This document shows, piece after piece, positions 38,773-49,480 of a stretch of DNA of 64,000 nt. Made by a program: the position numbers and the translations under genes. Within the stretch, counting starts at the first letter, position 1, and every line of letters starts with the position of its first letter. The stretch comes from Nephrocerus scutellatus (Eukaryota > Arthropoda > Insecta > Diptera > Pipunculidae), in the NCBI GenBank assembly GCA_947095585.1, contig OX352761.1, forward strand, positions 128,804,277 to 128,868,276, given 5' to 3'. A model generated the notes under the pieces. It was not told the origin of the DNA. It did no database searches and worked only from the letters and a program-made list of their open reading frames with translations.

Positions 38773-39700
38773 CTGCAGGTGAAAATGGATTGGATAGTAG
38801 AAAAAATTAAAAGGTACAATTCGTAACTCACCTAAAATAGAACTGCCCATAATGCATCACCGAATTGTAGTCATACTCAAAAGAGTACCTTCCTTTCTTC
38901 TGCGATATTAAATTGAAATTCTTCCGATATTTCGGAACAATATTATCCCAGTGGATTTTCACATACTTATCCCGATCGGCCCGCGACTGTTCATGGAAAA
39001 TGCCAATTGCATGCATCAGTTCGTGCATTATTCGTCCCTCACTGCTGAAGCAATGTAAACTTGTATCGTCAGGCATTTGCAGGGACACAATTTGTTGTCC
39101 ACCACGCTTGCCAACGTATGACCAACAGCCCAGCGGACCGAAGATAGGCGGCGAAATCAGCAAATAATCAACTTCCTCTCCATCGTATGGTACAAAGTCG
39201 ATGCAAGTCAATGAGTTAAGTGTCTTTAGTACCCGCAAAATGGCTCGCCTCTCTTTAGATCCATAGATGGTGCTTATCTCAAACGGGATTGTTCCATTTG
39301 GCCACAGACGCTTTGGCTGTTTCAACGGATTCACCCCCAAACGAAGGCTAATATATGTGAGTGGATCGATAGCGATATCGCCCTGAAAAAGTCGAGGCAT
39401 TGTTTCCGGATCATTATCGGGTGGATCTGTTCCCGTTTGTTCTTCCTCCTCCTCCTCGAAATAGGGCCCGAAGTGATCGTACACGTCTGCGGAGTAGAAA
39501 AACACCAACGGAAAACATACATGCGTACAATTCAAACTCACAATGCCACCATACTAACCTGAAGCAGTCGGCAAATTGTCATCGAAAAATTCCAAAACGG
39601 CAGGACTTTGGTCGACTTGTTGTACGCTGATTGCTCGAGCACCTAAAACTGATAACAGTGCGACAATTATTCCAACGATGTGTGTCGAACTTTTGCGCAT
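38595..39700 (-). CDS. Secreted astacin-family zinc metalloprotease (M12A), three exons
   Basis: Exons 39700-39559, 39486-38832 and 38772-38595 (complement) give 975 nt, 324 aa; introns are 72 and 59 nt, GT-AG. Signal peptide 'MRKSSTHIVGIIVALLSVLG' (about 1-23). The acidic propeptide has six Glu in a row (58-63) and an aspartate-switch motif 'FQGD' at 81-84 that keeps the zymogen latent. The mature protease probably begins near 108 after 'KQPKR'. Zinc site 'HELMHAIGIFHEQSRADRD' at 202-220; Met-turn 'SVMHY' at 256-260. Cysteines at 142, 168, 193 and 304 match the two conserved disulfides, with extra Cys at 295 and 317. All catalytic residues are present, so a functional secreted endopeptidase is expected. 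A longer in-frame start at 39757 is less likely because the signal peptide fits 39700. Confidence 0.92.
38832..39486 (-). CDS. Astacin exon 2: propeptide and catalytic domain
   Basis: Acceptor (minus) 'ctactccgcag', donor 'tttag|gtgagt'. It carries the Glu-rich propeptide, 'FQGD', the zinc-binding HExxHxxGxxH motif and the Met-turn. Reading on past the donor adds only Arg and a stop. Confidence 0.93.
39559..39700 (-). CDS. Astacin exon 1: signal peptide
   Basis: Encodes 47 residues plus one base; donor (minus) 'cttcag|gttagt'. Hydrophobic core 'IVGIIVALLSVLG' is preceded by Arg-Lys, typical of a signal peptide. Confidence 0.88.
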
Positions 39701-40639
39701 TTTTTTAACGTTTTTCCAACTCACCGCGCAAGTCACAAAAAAAAAACGTTTGCCCAAACTCTTTGGCTTAAAATCAGTTATTAAATCAGTTTGAGCATAA
39801 AATTTCGCTTTCTGCTTGGGCGCAGCACATACCGTGCTACGCCAATCAAGTTGACAAACTCAGCCTTTCGTTGTGTTAACCATTGCGCGTCGAGTCGTTG
39901 CTGTTATCAGAAAGTTTGCCCAAAGCAACGCCGCACACCGTGGTGACCGAAACGCGACTGTAATCCATCAAACCAAATGGGCCGGTTTTGACCATTACGA
40001 TGCACGACACGCGGAATAGGAGACTAATTAAGAAAGTAAAAAAAAACCAGAAATGAAAAAAGAAGCGATTAATAGGAATTTCATCGACGGATTTTTTGCC
40101 TTTCCGCAGACATCTGTAATGCTCCACCGACGAGATAAACGCTTAGATTTGATTTCTTAATCTGCATTTCACGCATTCGGTTTCGACCAGATTTTAATAA
40201 TCAATAAAACTTAAATACGTGTTCCGTCCCAACGGTATTAACCTGTTAATGGGTTCGGTTTGGTAGCGATTTACTTTTTTAAATTTGAATTATTTTTCTT
40301 TAGGAAATATGTTAATTATATTATGCTCATACATACACGTAACGGCCCAAATTTGTTTTTGAAGAGTGGTCCTAAGGTGAAGCAAAGTATGGAATGGTTG
40401 CTTACACAGAAGTTCGCTGGGCTGGCTGCAAGGTATTTGTGTTCAGTTTTAAGCACTAGGTGAACGTATTTTTATTTCATTGATGCTCCTTTTGTTTTTT
40501 AAAAACATAAAACCGCTATGGAATCAAAATCACCCCCCCCCCCAACCAATATAAGGTTGGCGTCTTTGGTAATTGCTACTCTTTTGTTAGCTGTTGACCA
40601 GTGAATATTTATGATCTTTATATTATTATTAGGCGTACA
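39701..40639. other. Upstream region of the astacin gene
   Basis: Should contain the astacin promoter on the minus strand, but no clear TATA box was identified. A poly-C run lies near 40535-40545. The frame at 39876-40127 has no recognisable domain. Confidence 0.45.
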
Positions 40640-41284
40640 CCATGCTTCCAGCGTAGGCTTGGCCGGCCGCGCTGTCGTGTTCCATAAATCCTACCGCAAA
40701 GGGCTTTCCGATCATGCGAGCTAGGTGTTCTGTCCACCGGAACCTACTGAGCTTAATTCTCTTCACGAAGTCGACAACGCGGTAACGCCCGTAGATCTCA
40801 TCATTATAGAGTCTCCGGAATCGTCCTTCCTCACATACGGGCCAACAATTCTCCGTAAGACTTTTCTCTCGAACCCGGCTAAAAGGTAAGAATGTTTTTT
40901 GCTAAGCACCCAAGTCTCGGATCCATATGTACTGGTATGACCATTGTCTTATATACCAGCAGCTTGGATGTTATTGTTAAGTTCCTGGATTTGAAGAGTC
41001 TTGAAAGACTATAGTAGGCTTTGTTGGCTTTAAGCAACCGTGAGCGTATTTCTGGTTTCAAATGTCTCGGATGACTTTCTCCGACGCCAGGTTGAAGAGG
41101 ACGCAGGCCAGTCCATCCCCCTGTCTGAGCCCGTTGTAGATGTTGAATGGGCTTGATAGTGATCCGGATTTTTTTTCTTGGCTTATAACATTGGTCGTGG
41201 TCAACCTACATAGTCTTGCCAGTTTATTTGGGATGCCGAATCCTCTCATGGCTTTATAAAGTTTTACTCTGGCTATACTATCAT

Positions 41285-41923
41285 TTATTTAAAGTCTATA
41301 AAAAGATGGTGTAGTGAGTTTTGAACCTCTAGACATTTTTCCATCACCTGCCTAAGGGTGTAAATCTGATCAGATGTTGATTTGCCTGGTATGAAGCCAC
41401 ACTGGTATGGACCAATGATGACTTTAGCTATCCTGTCTTGAAGGATAGAGGATAAAATCGTATACGCGGTATTGAACAATTTTATACCACCATAATCGCT
41501 GCAGGTTGTGATATCTCCTTTCTTATGTATGAGGCACAGGATGACTCTTCGCCAGTCTTCTGGTATCGCTTCTTCCTCCCATACTTGCACTAATAGTTTA
41601 TGAATTGCTTGGTGTATTGCGGGGCATCCTGTTTTAATCAGCTTCGCTGGGATACCATCAGATCCCGGGGCCTTATTATTTTTGAGCCGATTTATCGCTC
41701 TGCAAACTTCGTTTATGCTTGGTGGCGGCATAATAGTGTGGTCTTCGGTCATTAGTAGAGCCTCCAATTCCTCAGTTAGCTGGCCATTTAGCCACTCATG
41801 AAAGTGCTCTTCCCATCGCTCTAAGATGGCTTTAAGATCGGCAATCAGATTACCCTCTTTGTCCTTGCAGTATGTGCAACGCGGTGTATATTGTGTCATA
41901 TTACGAACTCTTTGGTATAACAT
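41285..41923 (-). pseudogene. RTE-like reverse transcriptase fragment
   Basis: An unusually long open frame (212 codons) covering the RT N-terminal half: 'NRLKNNKAPGSDGIPAKLIK', 'AIPEDWRRVILCLIHKKGD', 'YQCGFIPGKSTSDQIYTLR' and 'HLFIDFK'. It ends where the fingers-palm transition should continue and has no start or palm of its own. The openness suggests a fairly young insertion. Confidence 0.88.
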
Positions 41924-42580
41924 CCGCGCCTGGTGCGGTCCTTGCTCTCTGTAGTGTTCTAGTTCACGAACGAGATTCTTCTCCCTTTCTTTCGCCGTTG
42001 AACTGTTTTTTCACATCTGCTCTTTAAATTCATCTTCGCGTGCCCGCGTTCTATGATATTGTTGCATTCCACGGTACGCAACATTCTTACGTTCAGTCGC
42101 TAGCATTCGTCATCGAACCAGTCGTTCCGATCTCTGCGACTACTGCCTCATATGGAGTCAGCAGTACTAATGTCAGTATTCTTAAGGCTTGTCCATTTCT
42201 CCTCTACGCCCGGCATCTCAGCCCCAGGATTTACTCTCCCTGCATTTAGGGCGAGTCCTATCGCTTGGCCGTAGTTGTTTCTGGTCTCTTCGTTGCGAAT
42301 GGCAGCCGTGAAGACTCGAATCTGATTCGCGGATGCTGTCTGTCCTTAATAATGCAATCCGCGCTACACCAACAAGATAGTGATCCGAGTCGACGTTGTC
42401 ACCTCGGTACGTTCGGGTTGTGGTGGCGGTCTATCCGGTTGTGAATGGCTCCATCACGAGATACCCAGTTGGCTTTGTGGATATTTTTACGTGCAAACCT
42501 TGTACTCGTAACGACAAAAATTATTGCTTGCTGCCATCTCTATTAGTCGTTGTCCATTGTCATTAGTGTTCTCGTGTAAG

Positions 42581-42811
42581 CTATGGGTGCCAATGTACTG
42601 CCTGCTGCTCCGTACCTATTTTGGCATTCATATCCCCCAGAATGACGCGAAGGGTGCATAGCCGTTCATTTACTACTTTAAAGTCCATTATAGTGGGTTT
42701 CATTCTTTTCCTGACTAGAAACCCCACCCCGAACACATGATGTCTTGCATGACAGTTGTAAAATATGTCATATTCTGATTTTTGTAAGACACTATTCCCC
42801 GTCCACCGCAT
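42581..42811 (-). pseudogene. RTE-like endonuclease fragment
   Basis: It begins 'MRWTGNSVLQKSEYDI' and includes 'HHVFGVGFLVRKRMKP' and 'GDMNAKIG', the latter resembling the GDFN/GDMN metal-site motif of AP-type endonucleases in non-LTR elements. Part of copy A5. Confidence 0.82.
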
Positions 42812-43110
42812 GCTGAATTGCTGTTATGTCAGCATTTTATGTGGACAGGGTATCGGCTAATTGCTGTGCAGCTCGAGCTAGCTCTATACAGTGAGCGTAC
42901 GTTCCATGAGTAAATTCTTAAATCGTTTAGCCGTTTTCGTTGCAGTGGTCGTCGTCGTTCATTAGTGGATCCGAGGCTGATTTGGGGTTCCGTAATATGG
43001 TTTTTTTACGGGTGAGGTTACTAGCCTCGCGCTTACCTAACTTTGAAGGGACAAGCCCGATCAATTCGCTTTTCATGTACTGGAGGAAAATTACCAGCGG
43101 CCATCGAGTA

Positions 43111-44078
43111 ACTTGCACCACCAGTCAGATACAGTTGCGGCCACATGCATTTCTGAAGCCTTATTTATCTTATTTGCATATTCGACTTAATGCATATGGA
43201 TTTACACATGATATTGTTATGATATTGTTTTGTTATTGTTATGTATTTTGCAAATAAAAACACAAGTTCCTTTATTCACAAATTACAACATTAATTCACA
43301 AAAAGTGTTCAAAATTTCACACTGGTGATTACTTACACAAAAAATAACACATATTTACATACAACTTTTATGTATAACTTCCACATAAATTTATATACAA
43401 CATTAACTATACTAATATACAGATTGCGCTAGTAAGTGTTCCAAATCTATTTTCGAAACAATATTTTTATTTGGTAAAAATTTGTTTCAACACGTAACCC
43501 ATTGAGCTGCAAGCCAGCGGATAGTACGATTAGCTGATATGCGAAGGACCAGAGGTACGCCCATATACCATAAGATATTTGTGTATCTAATTTGTGGATC
43601 CACATTCCGCATATCTACACATGACACATGATAAGATGTTGTACCACGATTTTATGGCTGCACACACATATACATGTATGATTGAGTTTATACAGTAATA
43701 TAAATTAATATAGTTTTGCCAACAATGTTAATGGTCGGTTTTGATCTTTAAACTCACACAACACCCACAATTTTCCTTCCTTCTCTTCCTAATTATTAAA
43801 CAACAACGTTGTACCTTTAGACGTGTACTTGAACTTTTAACACAGAACAAAACGAGCTGATGGTAATTAAAATTATTCTCACGATGGAAAAAAAGAAATT
43901 ATTTGCAAATTACAATACTGTGATGCAATTAACTGCATTCGATAGTTGTTAAATAAATTATAATGAACATTTCAACTGCTGCTGACAGGTCCTCTTTTGC
44001 ACTGTCTACTCGGGTCCTAACAGTTCTTTACAGTTTTTAAATACTTAGTTTGATAATACAACTACTGTAGGCATAACA
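43111..44078. other. Intergenic; LTR-like fragment and Or67d-like promoter region
   Basis: 43245-43330 carries 'ttttgcaaataaaaacacaa' and 'ttcacaaattacaaca', matching the inverted 3' part of the probable LTR at 38400-38535. The following AT-rich stretch to 44078 should hold the odorant receptor promoter; no specific element identified. Confidence 0.45.
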
Positions 44079-44333
44079 ATGCAAAGAAGCGCAAAAGTGA
44101 AGTCCAGCCCATTTGAGCAATACTCTAATATAATGCGAGTCGTCGGTTTCCTCACCAAATTAGTCGGGGCAGATATTCTAAACCCAAATTTTAAATTAAA
44201 TTGGATCAGTGTGTTGGTGGCGATTTCGATTATACTCTACTTTATTTGTACCTTTTATACAATAGCTGAGTTTTTCGCTGAGAAATGGACAATTCTGTTG
44301 GAGGCATTCTGCATGGTTGGCAGTGTCTTGCAG
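44079..44333 (+). CDS. Or67d: Or67d-like exon 1
   Basis: 85 codons, ATG to 'GSVLQ', donor 'ttgcag|gtcagt', phase 0. Contains the first membrane segment, 'ISVLVAISIILYFICTFYTI'. Confidence 0.87.
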
Positions 44334-47300
44334 GTCAGTAATTTCTCACTGCCCACTAATGCATACTCAGAGACAAGCCGTCGTTTCCACATTTCATTCC
44401 AGGGAATTTCAAAATTCATTACAGCAGTCAAAAATGCAAAATCTTATAGACAAATGGATAATTTCCTTTCGAAAACCTACGGCGAATACCAGGTGAAGGG
44501 CAATGAGTACAACAAAGCGTTGAGTAGCTGCATCCATATCATTCGAAATCTGGTAATATCGTTGGCAATTTTGTACGGCTTTGGAGTGCTATTCGTTATA
44601 ACTGTGGCGATCGGATTTTTCATCTTTACTGACAAACGTTTCTTGATTATGCAATTTTATGTTCCTGGCATTGATGTGACAACAAGAAATGGATTTTTAT
44701 TAACCCTTGGTGCTCACATTACTTGCTTGTTATTTGGCGCATTCGGAAATTTTGCAGCAGATGCATTGACTTTGATTTATTTTCTGCACTTACGAATTTT
44801 CGTTCGCATATTCAAAATGAAGGTTGGTTCTTTAAATGAACTCGTAGAAGACAACAACATGAGGACATCACCAAAAACCCAGGATCTTTTAATTGATTGT
44901 ATAACTTGGCATCAGGAATATAACCGGTATGTATGGGTTTTGCTATCGAAAGAAATTGAGCAATCTGGAATTGAGCTATGAAAACAAGTTGTATATTTGG
45001 TTGAATAGTTTGGAAACCCCTTGAAGGTGGTATAAAAATTGAACAATTAAAAATTTACTCATTAAGGCCAAAGAACAAACGAACAAACACCTGCACCGGC
45101 GTATGTTGACGAACGTTAGGGGTTTAGTTGACCATGCAAACATTCCAACAATAAAAAATGTCTTCAGGCTGTAACCTAAGACGGGCATACATAGTTTTGA
45201 TGTTTGTAAAAAACACGCCGACTCAGATTTTTATTAAAAGAAGTCGCTGTTGAAAAACTCGTCGCTTATGGTTTTCGTAGCAAAACAGCTGGATGTGTTT
45301 ATCTGGTAAATAATGTGATTTTCTTGCAAACAAGAATGAACAATAACTAAATAGAACAGATCTATATGTTAAACATTCTTATATCTTTTTACGTACCTCA
45401 AAAAAATGCTGACACCAGACGTAATACCAATTTCAATAAAGTAAAAAAAGGAGTGCAAAACAATTTACTCCGGGACGCGAAAACTGTTTTTAAATTCTCT
45501 ATATTAACTTCACTTGCCCGTGGCTGGCTGGCTGGCTGGCTGGCCAAATCTTGTGATCAATTTTTAACCCACTTCCTACAGCCCGATTTTATTGAAATTT
45601 TGCACACATGCATATCTCCCATGACAACTCTTTCTATTAAAATTTGAGACCCCTCGGACTGCGGGGTCGGGGGGCTCCCACACAAATATTTTTCAAAATT
45701 TACCCGATTTTCTTTAAATTTTGTACACATGTGTGTCTTCGATGAAAAACACTTTTTGTAAAAATTTGGAGCGATCGGCCCCTTGGGGACCACAATATAA
45801 AATTTTTAAATATCGCTATATCGCATCAGATCACGGCAAAGTCTGAGCTCTGTGCTTTGTGAGCAGCGCTGTTCGCTGCCGCTGCGTCATTTGGTGGATG
45901 ACGAGCAAACAGTGTGTGTGTGTGTGTATCCCCGATTAGAGAATTTACAAGAAAAATTTTAATTTTTATGGGTTGTTTTTTTTTCCTTAAATTTCGTCAG
46001 GCTGCATAGGTACAATTGTAACTTTTGAGAATTTTAAGTGCAGTAACCTTATTTTAACCAAAAGTATTTTTGACCTCTCGCGAATGTCTGACGAATGTCC
46101 GACAGTAATAACTTGTCATGGAAAGCTTCTCAACTCGCCGTTCGGATACGGCATTAAATCGTAGGTCCCTTTCATTTGTGTGAAAAAATATACATGCTCA
46201 GCACAAATGGTCGCGAGAAGCCTTGGACCGCAACGGTCTGTCCCGCCGAATATTATAACTATTATTAACCTTATTTTAAAATCATCGAGGGCTTAAATTT
46301 TGTGACATCCCTACAATTTTGTTTTCAAGTTCACTAGCCCTAAATTCACGAAAATAGATGCACCCTTTTCAAAATATTCGTTTAGTTAATTTTTGCTTTC
46401 ATAAGAAGTGGTACCTATACCAAATTACATTATTTTTTTACAGGTAATAATATTTTTTTATTACAGCAAAAGATAAAAAATATTTCATTTATAGAAAACT
46501 TAGAATATGTTTTATTGTGATTATCATTGATTTTCTTCACAAGTTATTGACACTAAAAATCGCACAAATATTTTTATCAACTATCTATACCTAATAGAAT
46601 GCCATTAAACAGGCATAACCTGCTTAATGGTCCTAATAGTACTAAGAATAATTAAAGCAATAACACTTTGTTTTATTAATATGCATTATCCAGTAAATAT
46701 TGTTATTTATCGTAAAAAAATTGTATATACAGTGAACATTCATGCAAAAAATAAGAGAGGGCAGTTGTACCTCTACTGGCTGTAATATTGTACAATTATG
46801 CCACCGCACTAAGGTTAATAATTCTCGAATTACTTGCACTAGTGACGAAAGACAACATCAGATTTATCAGTAAATTATCACTTTTCTAAACTTTTGGTGT
46901 ATGCTGTTTTTAGATAAATGCATAAAAACATACCTATTTCGTTCGAACATAACGAATTATTTCTACATCAGCTATACAGGTACTTGCAACTCAATGTTTT
47001 ATTGCAATGTTGCCACGCAGGTGTCAACCTCCTTCATTTCCATAACTCTAACGCTGGTCATCATTTTTACCGGGGAATGGGTAGGTGCATATTTATATCT
47101 GGTTTATTGCTTTGTATGCCTGTATCTGTACTGTGGAATGGGAACTATTGTGGAAATTTGTGTAAGTATGAGTGGGAGTGGTGCTAGCCATGTTCCTAAT
47201 TCGGAAAAATACAAAATCACAGAATGACAACTTTACGAAGGATATCTACGAAATTAATTGGTATAATCTGTCTGTGCCACATCAAAAGATGGTCCGAATA

Positions 47301-47494
47301 ATGCTAATGCGATCGCAGTCACCCGTTACGGTAGATGTCTTGGGGGTTATGCCGCTATCTGTTAGCACAGGACTACAGGTTGGGACTCTCTGTTGAATTT
47401 TCTTAATTTCATTTTAACTTTTACCAAATTTTACTACTTCCAGGTCACCAAAACAGTTTACAGCGTTTTTATGTTGCTGCTTAACTTTTTCTAA
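44079..47494 (+). CDS. Or67d: Or67d-like odorant receptor (five exons)
   Basis: Exons 44079-44333, 44403-44926, 46972-47161, 47223-47378 and 47444-47494 give 1176 nt, 391 aa, all with GT-AG junctions in frame. It is a seven-transmembrane insect odorant receptor. Family features: 'VGADILNPNFKLNW' near the N-terminus, 'EKWTILLEAFCMVGS' before the first junction, 'WHQEYNRY' before the last third, 'MGTIVEIC', and the C-terminal 'LGVMPLSVSTGLQ' leading to 'VTKTVYSVFMLLLNFF'. In Drosophila, Or67d is expressed in trichoid neurons and senses the male pheromone cVA, functioning with Orco. Length and conserved blocks fit that orthologue, but lineage-specific duplicates are common, so orthology is not certain. 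Intron 1 is 69 nt and stop-free; intron 2 is 2.0 kb with repeats. AATAAA at 47532-47537. Confidence 0.9.
44403..44926 (+). CDS. Or67d: Or67d-like exon 2
   Basis: Acceptor 'ttcattccag', then 'GISKFITAVKNA'; it ends after 'WHQEYN' plus two bases, donor 'accg|gtatgt'. Several hydrophobic segments, including 'VISLAILYGFGVLFVITVAI' and 'AHITCLLFGAFGNFAADALT'. Confidence 0.88.
45490..45810. repeat. Dispersed ACACATGTGTAT-core repeat (copy C4)
   Basis: Inverted relative to C3. It begins 'aacttcacttgcccgtgg', then (CTGG)n at 45520-45543, 'gatcaatttttaacccactt', and two units with 'acacatgcatat' and 'acacatgtgtgt' plus GC-rich 'ctcggactgcggggtcgggg' blocks. Confidence 0.7.
46074..46265 (+). mobile_element. 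SINE body fragment, tRNA head missing
   Basis: Plus-strand match to the non-tRNA body of 8490-8788: 'taataacttgtcatggaaag', 'aggtccctttcatttgtgtg' and 'cgcgagaagccttggaccgc'. Box A and box B are absent. In the OR intron. Confidence 0.8.
46972..47161 (+). CDS. Or67d: Or67d-like exon 3
   Basis: Chosen because only the acceptor ending at 46971 restores frame from phase 2 and gives family-typical spacing from 'HQEYNR' to 'ATQVSTSF'. It encodes 'YTGTCNSMFYCNVATQ' and a long membrane stretch to 'MGTIVEIC'. Donor 'tgt|gtaagt'. Confidence 0.82.
47223..47378 (+). CDS. Or67d: Or67d-like exon 4
   Basis: Acceptor 'aaaatcacag' after a 61-nt intron. 52 codons from 'NDNFTKDIYEINWYNLSV' to 'PLSVSTGLQ'; donor 'cag|gttggg'. 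Confidence 0.88.
47444..47494 (+). CDS. Or67d: Or67d-like exon 5, last 16 residues
   Basis: Acceptor 'ttactacttccag'; reads 'VTKTVYSVFMLLLNFF' and TAA. A short final exon completing the seventh membrane segment is usual in insect odorant receptors. Confidence 0.88.
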   Translation, partial: VTKTVYSVFMLLLNFF

Positions 47495-48810
47495 TTGCAC
47501 CAGATATTTTCGTGTTTATAAAAGTAGTAGAAATAAACATCTTTCTAGGAAAAGTTTATTTCAAATACATTGTGAGTTCGCATGAAAATGGCTAAAATAA
47601 AAGATGATTTTTGTTTTATATGCTAGAAACTTCATATGCAAAGGTCACTTAAATAATTATCAATTTGTAAGAATACTCTTAGCTTTAGACCATACAGAAA
47701 TAAATACATTGAGTACTTTTCTTCAACAAATTGTTTTCCTAAGGGCAACCAAAACCAAAAAAGAAAGCCTAACTGACGTGCAGATATATATTTAAAATAT
47801 CAACATTAGCAGAAACCATATCCATTGAAACACATGTGTGCACAGTTTTAATAAAATCGGGTTAATTTAGAAATTTTTTATATGGGAGCACCTCGGTACC
47901 GGGGGCCGATCACTTCCAAATTTTTACAGTGGAGTAAGTTTTTTAAATGTTACCCGATTTTATCCAAACTCTAATTATAATTGTGTATCAATTAGAGATT
48001 TTACACGCATTTTTTTTGGGTTGTTTTATTTCGTCTAAAGTGTACTGGCAAATCTTTAATGAATCTATCAAGTGCCTTTAAGACCCTACGTAACTTTCAA
48101 CTTTCGTTTAAATATAATCCGTTTATGTCATCAAACCTATCAATTTCCATTAATTGCATTTTTCCTGATAAAATTGTGTAATATGCAAATTTGAAAATTA
48201 TTTGTTATTATACGTGACGAGCCTCATGATGGTTATCGTAATCAAAAAACTCTTTGTATCGTATTTACCTCACGTATATTTACGCTATAAAATAAATGTG
48301 TTCCAACACACGTTAAATTGGACTGCCAGCTACTGTGCGTACTCTATGCTTACTATTTTGTCCACGTAATAGAAATAACTCACTAAAAATTGGAACGATA
48401 GATTTAAATATAGGTTTACGCAATGTAAAAATGTGATGTAAAAATACTTATAGTGCGAGGAATAGTGACGGGTACCCGACTGCGTGGTACGCAAATACGC
48501 TTTCCACCTTGATGGCCCACTTGACGCTGTCAAATCAGCTGTCAGTCTTCTTATCTGTATTTATTTTTTGCCGGTAACACCTAACTCTCTCTTACAATTC
48601 GATCGGACCAGACACACAGTGAGACAGTTGCTGTCTTTAATACGTTTGTAACATAGATTGCTCGGGTAACGCTCGCCGCTCGCCGGTTACCCAGGGTTCC
48701 TTTTCCTCTTCTTCGTTCGGTACAAATTAGAAAGATTGTTTGTTTTCAGTTATACTTTCGTTTTATTTTCGGTTTCTTGATTTCTTATATACTACAGCTT
48801 ACACCTATTT
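47495..48810. other. OR 3' region and intergenic; repeat C5 inside
   Basis: AATAAA at 47532-47537 is the likely OR poly(A) signal. At 47825-47985 lies a short copy of the dispersed repeat: 'acacatgtgtgcacag', 'aaaatcgggttaattt' and 'gcacctcggtaccgggggcc'. The rest shows no gene. Confidence 0.55.
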
Positions 48811-48988
48811 GCTATATTGCTTTGGCAAAGCCGGCTTGGCTTACAACAACAATAGCATAAGCATAAAGCCGAAAATAAATCCAAAAAATTTTAGGATTAA
48901 GAAACTAAAGCCATTTTATAGTTATGGTACTCACCGTAAGGCGGTAAAACCAAAAGCTGTCAAGCCGGCTTTGCCAAAGCAATATAGC
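48811..48988. mobile_element. MITE with perfect 27-bp terminal inverted repeats
   Basis: 48811-48837 and 48962-48988 are exact reverse complements; the arm begins 'gctatattgctttggcaaag'. Interior 'aaagccattttatagtta' and 'gtaaggcggtaaaaccaaaa' are shared with 21542-21742. 178 bp and non-coding; the open frame across it is accidental. Perfect arms suggest recent activity. Confidence 0.85.
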
Positions 48989-49149
48989 AATTGATAATTA
49001 ATACAATGAGTTTAGCATGCAAAATACGAATGGAACTATAACTACGATGAGCTGGTTTACATGGAATCATCCAGGGGTACTCGGAGTAGAGGTCACAGTA
49101 CAACGTGCTGCAAGCTGCTAGTCGTTTAATCCTATGTGGTTCGGAAGGA

Positions 49150-49480
49150 ACGTGTGCCACAGAACCGAGTTTTTGAAGGGGTCTCGTTTGAAGGGGAGAA
49201 GTTGGTAGTAGCCAGTAAATGCAACGTGGTCAAAGCAGAGGCATTTATTGATTACAAACAAGCTGGCAAGTGCAACGTAGTCAGAACAGAGGTACTTGTT
49301 AGACTACCAAAAAAATTATAATTTGCGCAATAATCGTAATAACTAACTACAAATTCGAAAGATTTGTTCAGAAGGAACACGTTGAGAAATCGGCCTTTTC
49401 CAAACGAATATGGTTCGGTGTAGTCAACTAGTACCACGTGGTCAGAACAGAGTTACTAGTTAGACTATATTGTTTTTCAA
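49150..49480. repeat. Degenerate repeats of a 'cgtggtcagaacagag' motif
   Basis: The motif recurs near 49225, 49278 and 49436, each time followed by a variant of 'ttacttgttagacta'. Spacing is irregular. No coding or terminal structure was recognised. Confidence 0.5.

Larger units (their letters stand above)
40640..43110 (-). mobile_element. RTE-like non-LTR retrotransposon, longest copy (A5)
   Basis: About 2.5 kb on the minus strand. The 5' part encodes AP-endonuclease pieces ('RWTGNSVLQKSEYDIFYNCH', 'VILGDMNAKIG' in 42581-42811). A linker follows, then RT (41285-41923) and, after breaks, 41058-41249 and 40879-41061. The segment that should carry the catalytic YADD motif is deleted between 'NLASEKVIRD' and 'KPEIRSRLLKANKAYYSL'. 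The 3' end near 40640 lacks the ATG-repeat tail seen in A2 and A3. The domain order (APE endonuclease, RT, no RNase H) fits RTE. Inactive. Confidence 0.87.
44927..46971 (+). other. Or67d-like intron 2
   Basis: 2.0 kb. It contains the dispersed repeat C4 (45490-45810), a (GT)n tract near 45909-45928 and a SINE body fragment (46074-46265). The AT-rich remainder shows no exon. Acceptor 'ttatttctacatcag'. Confidence 0.8.

Noticed and set aside
44976..45188. Minus-strand ORF overlapping the OR intron
   Set aside because: No domain; it lies in the intron and partly over the read-through end of exon 2.
46901..46971. Coding start of the OR third exon at the ATG near 46901
   Set aside because: The in-frame stretch is upstream of the only acceptor (46971) that restores frame and family spacing; hydrophobic content is accidental.
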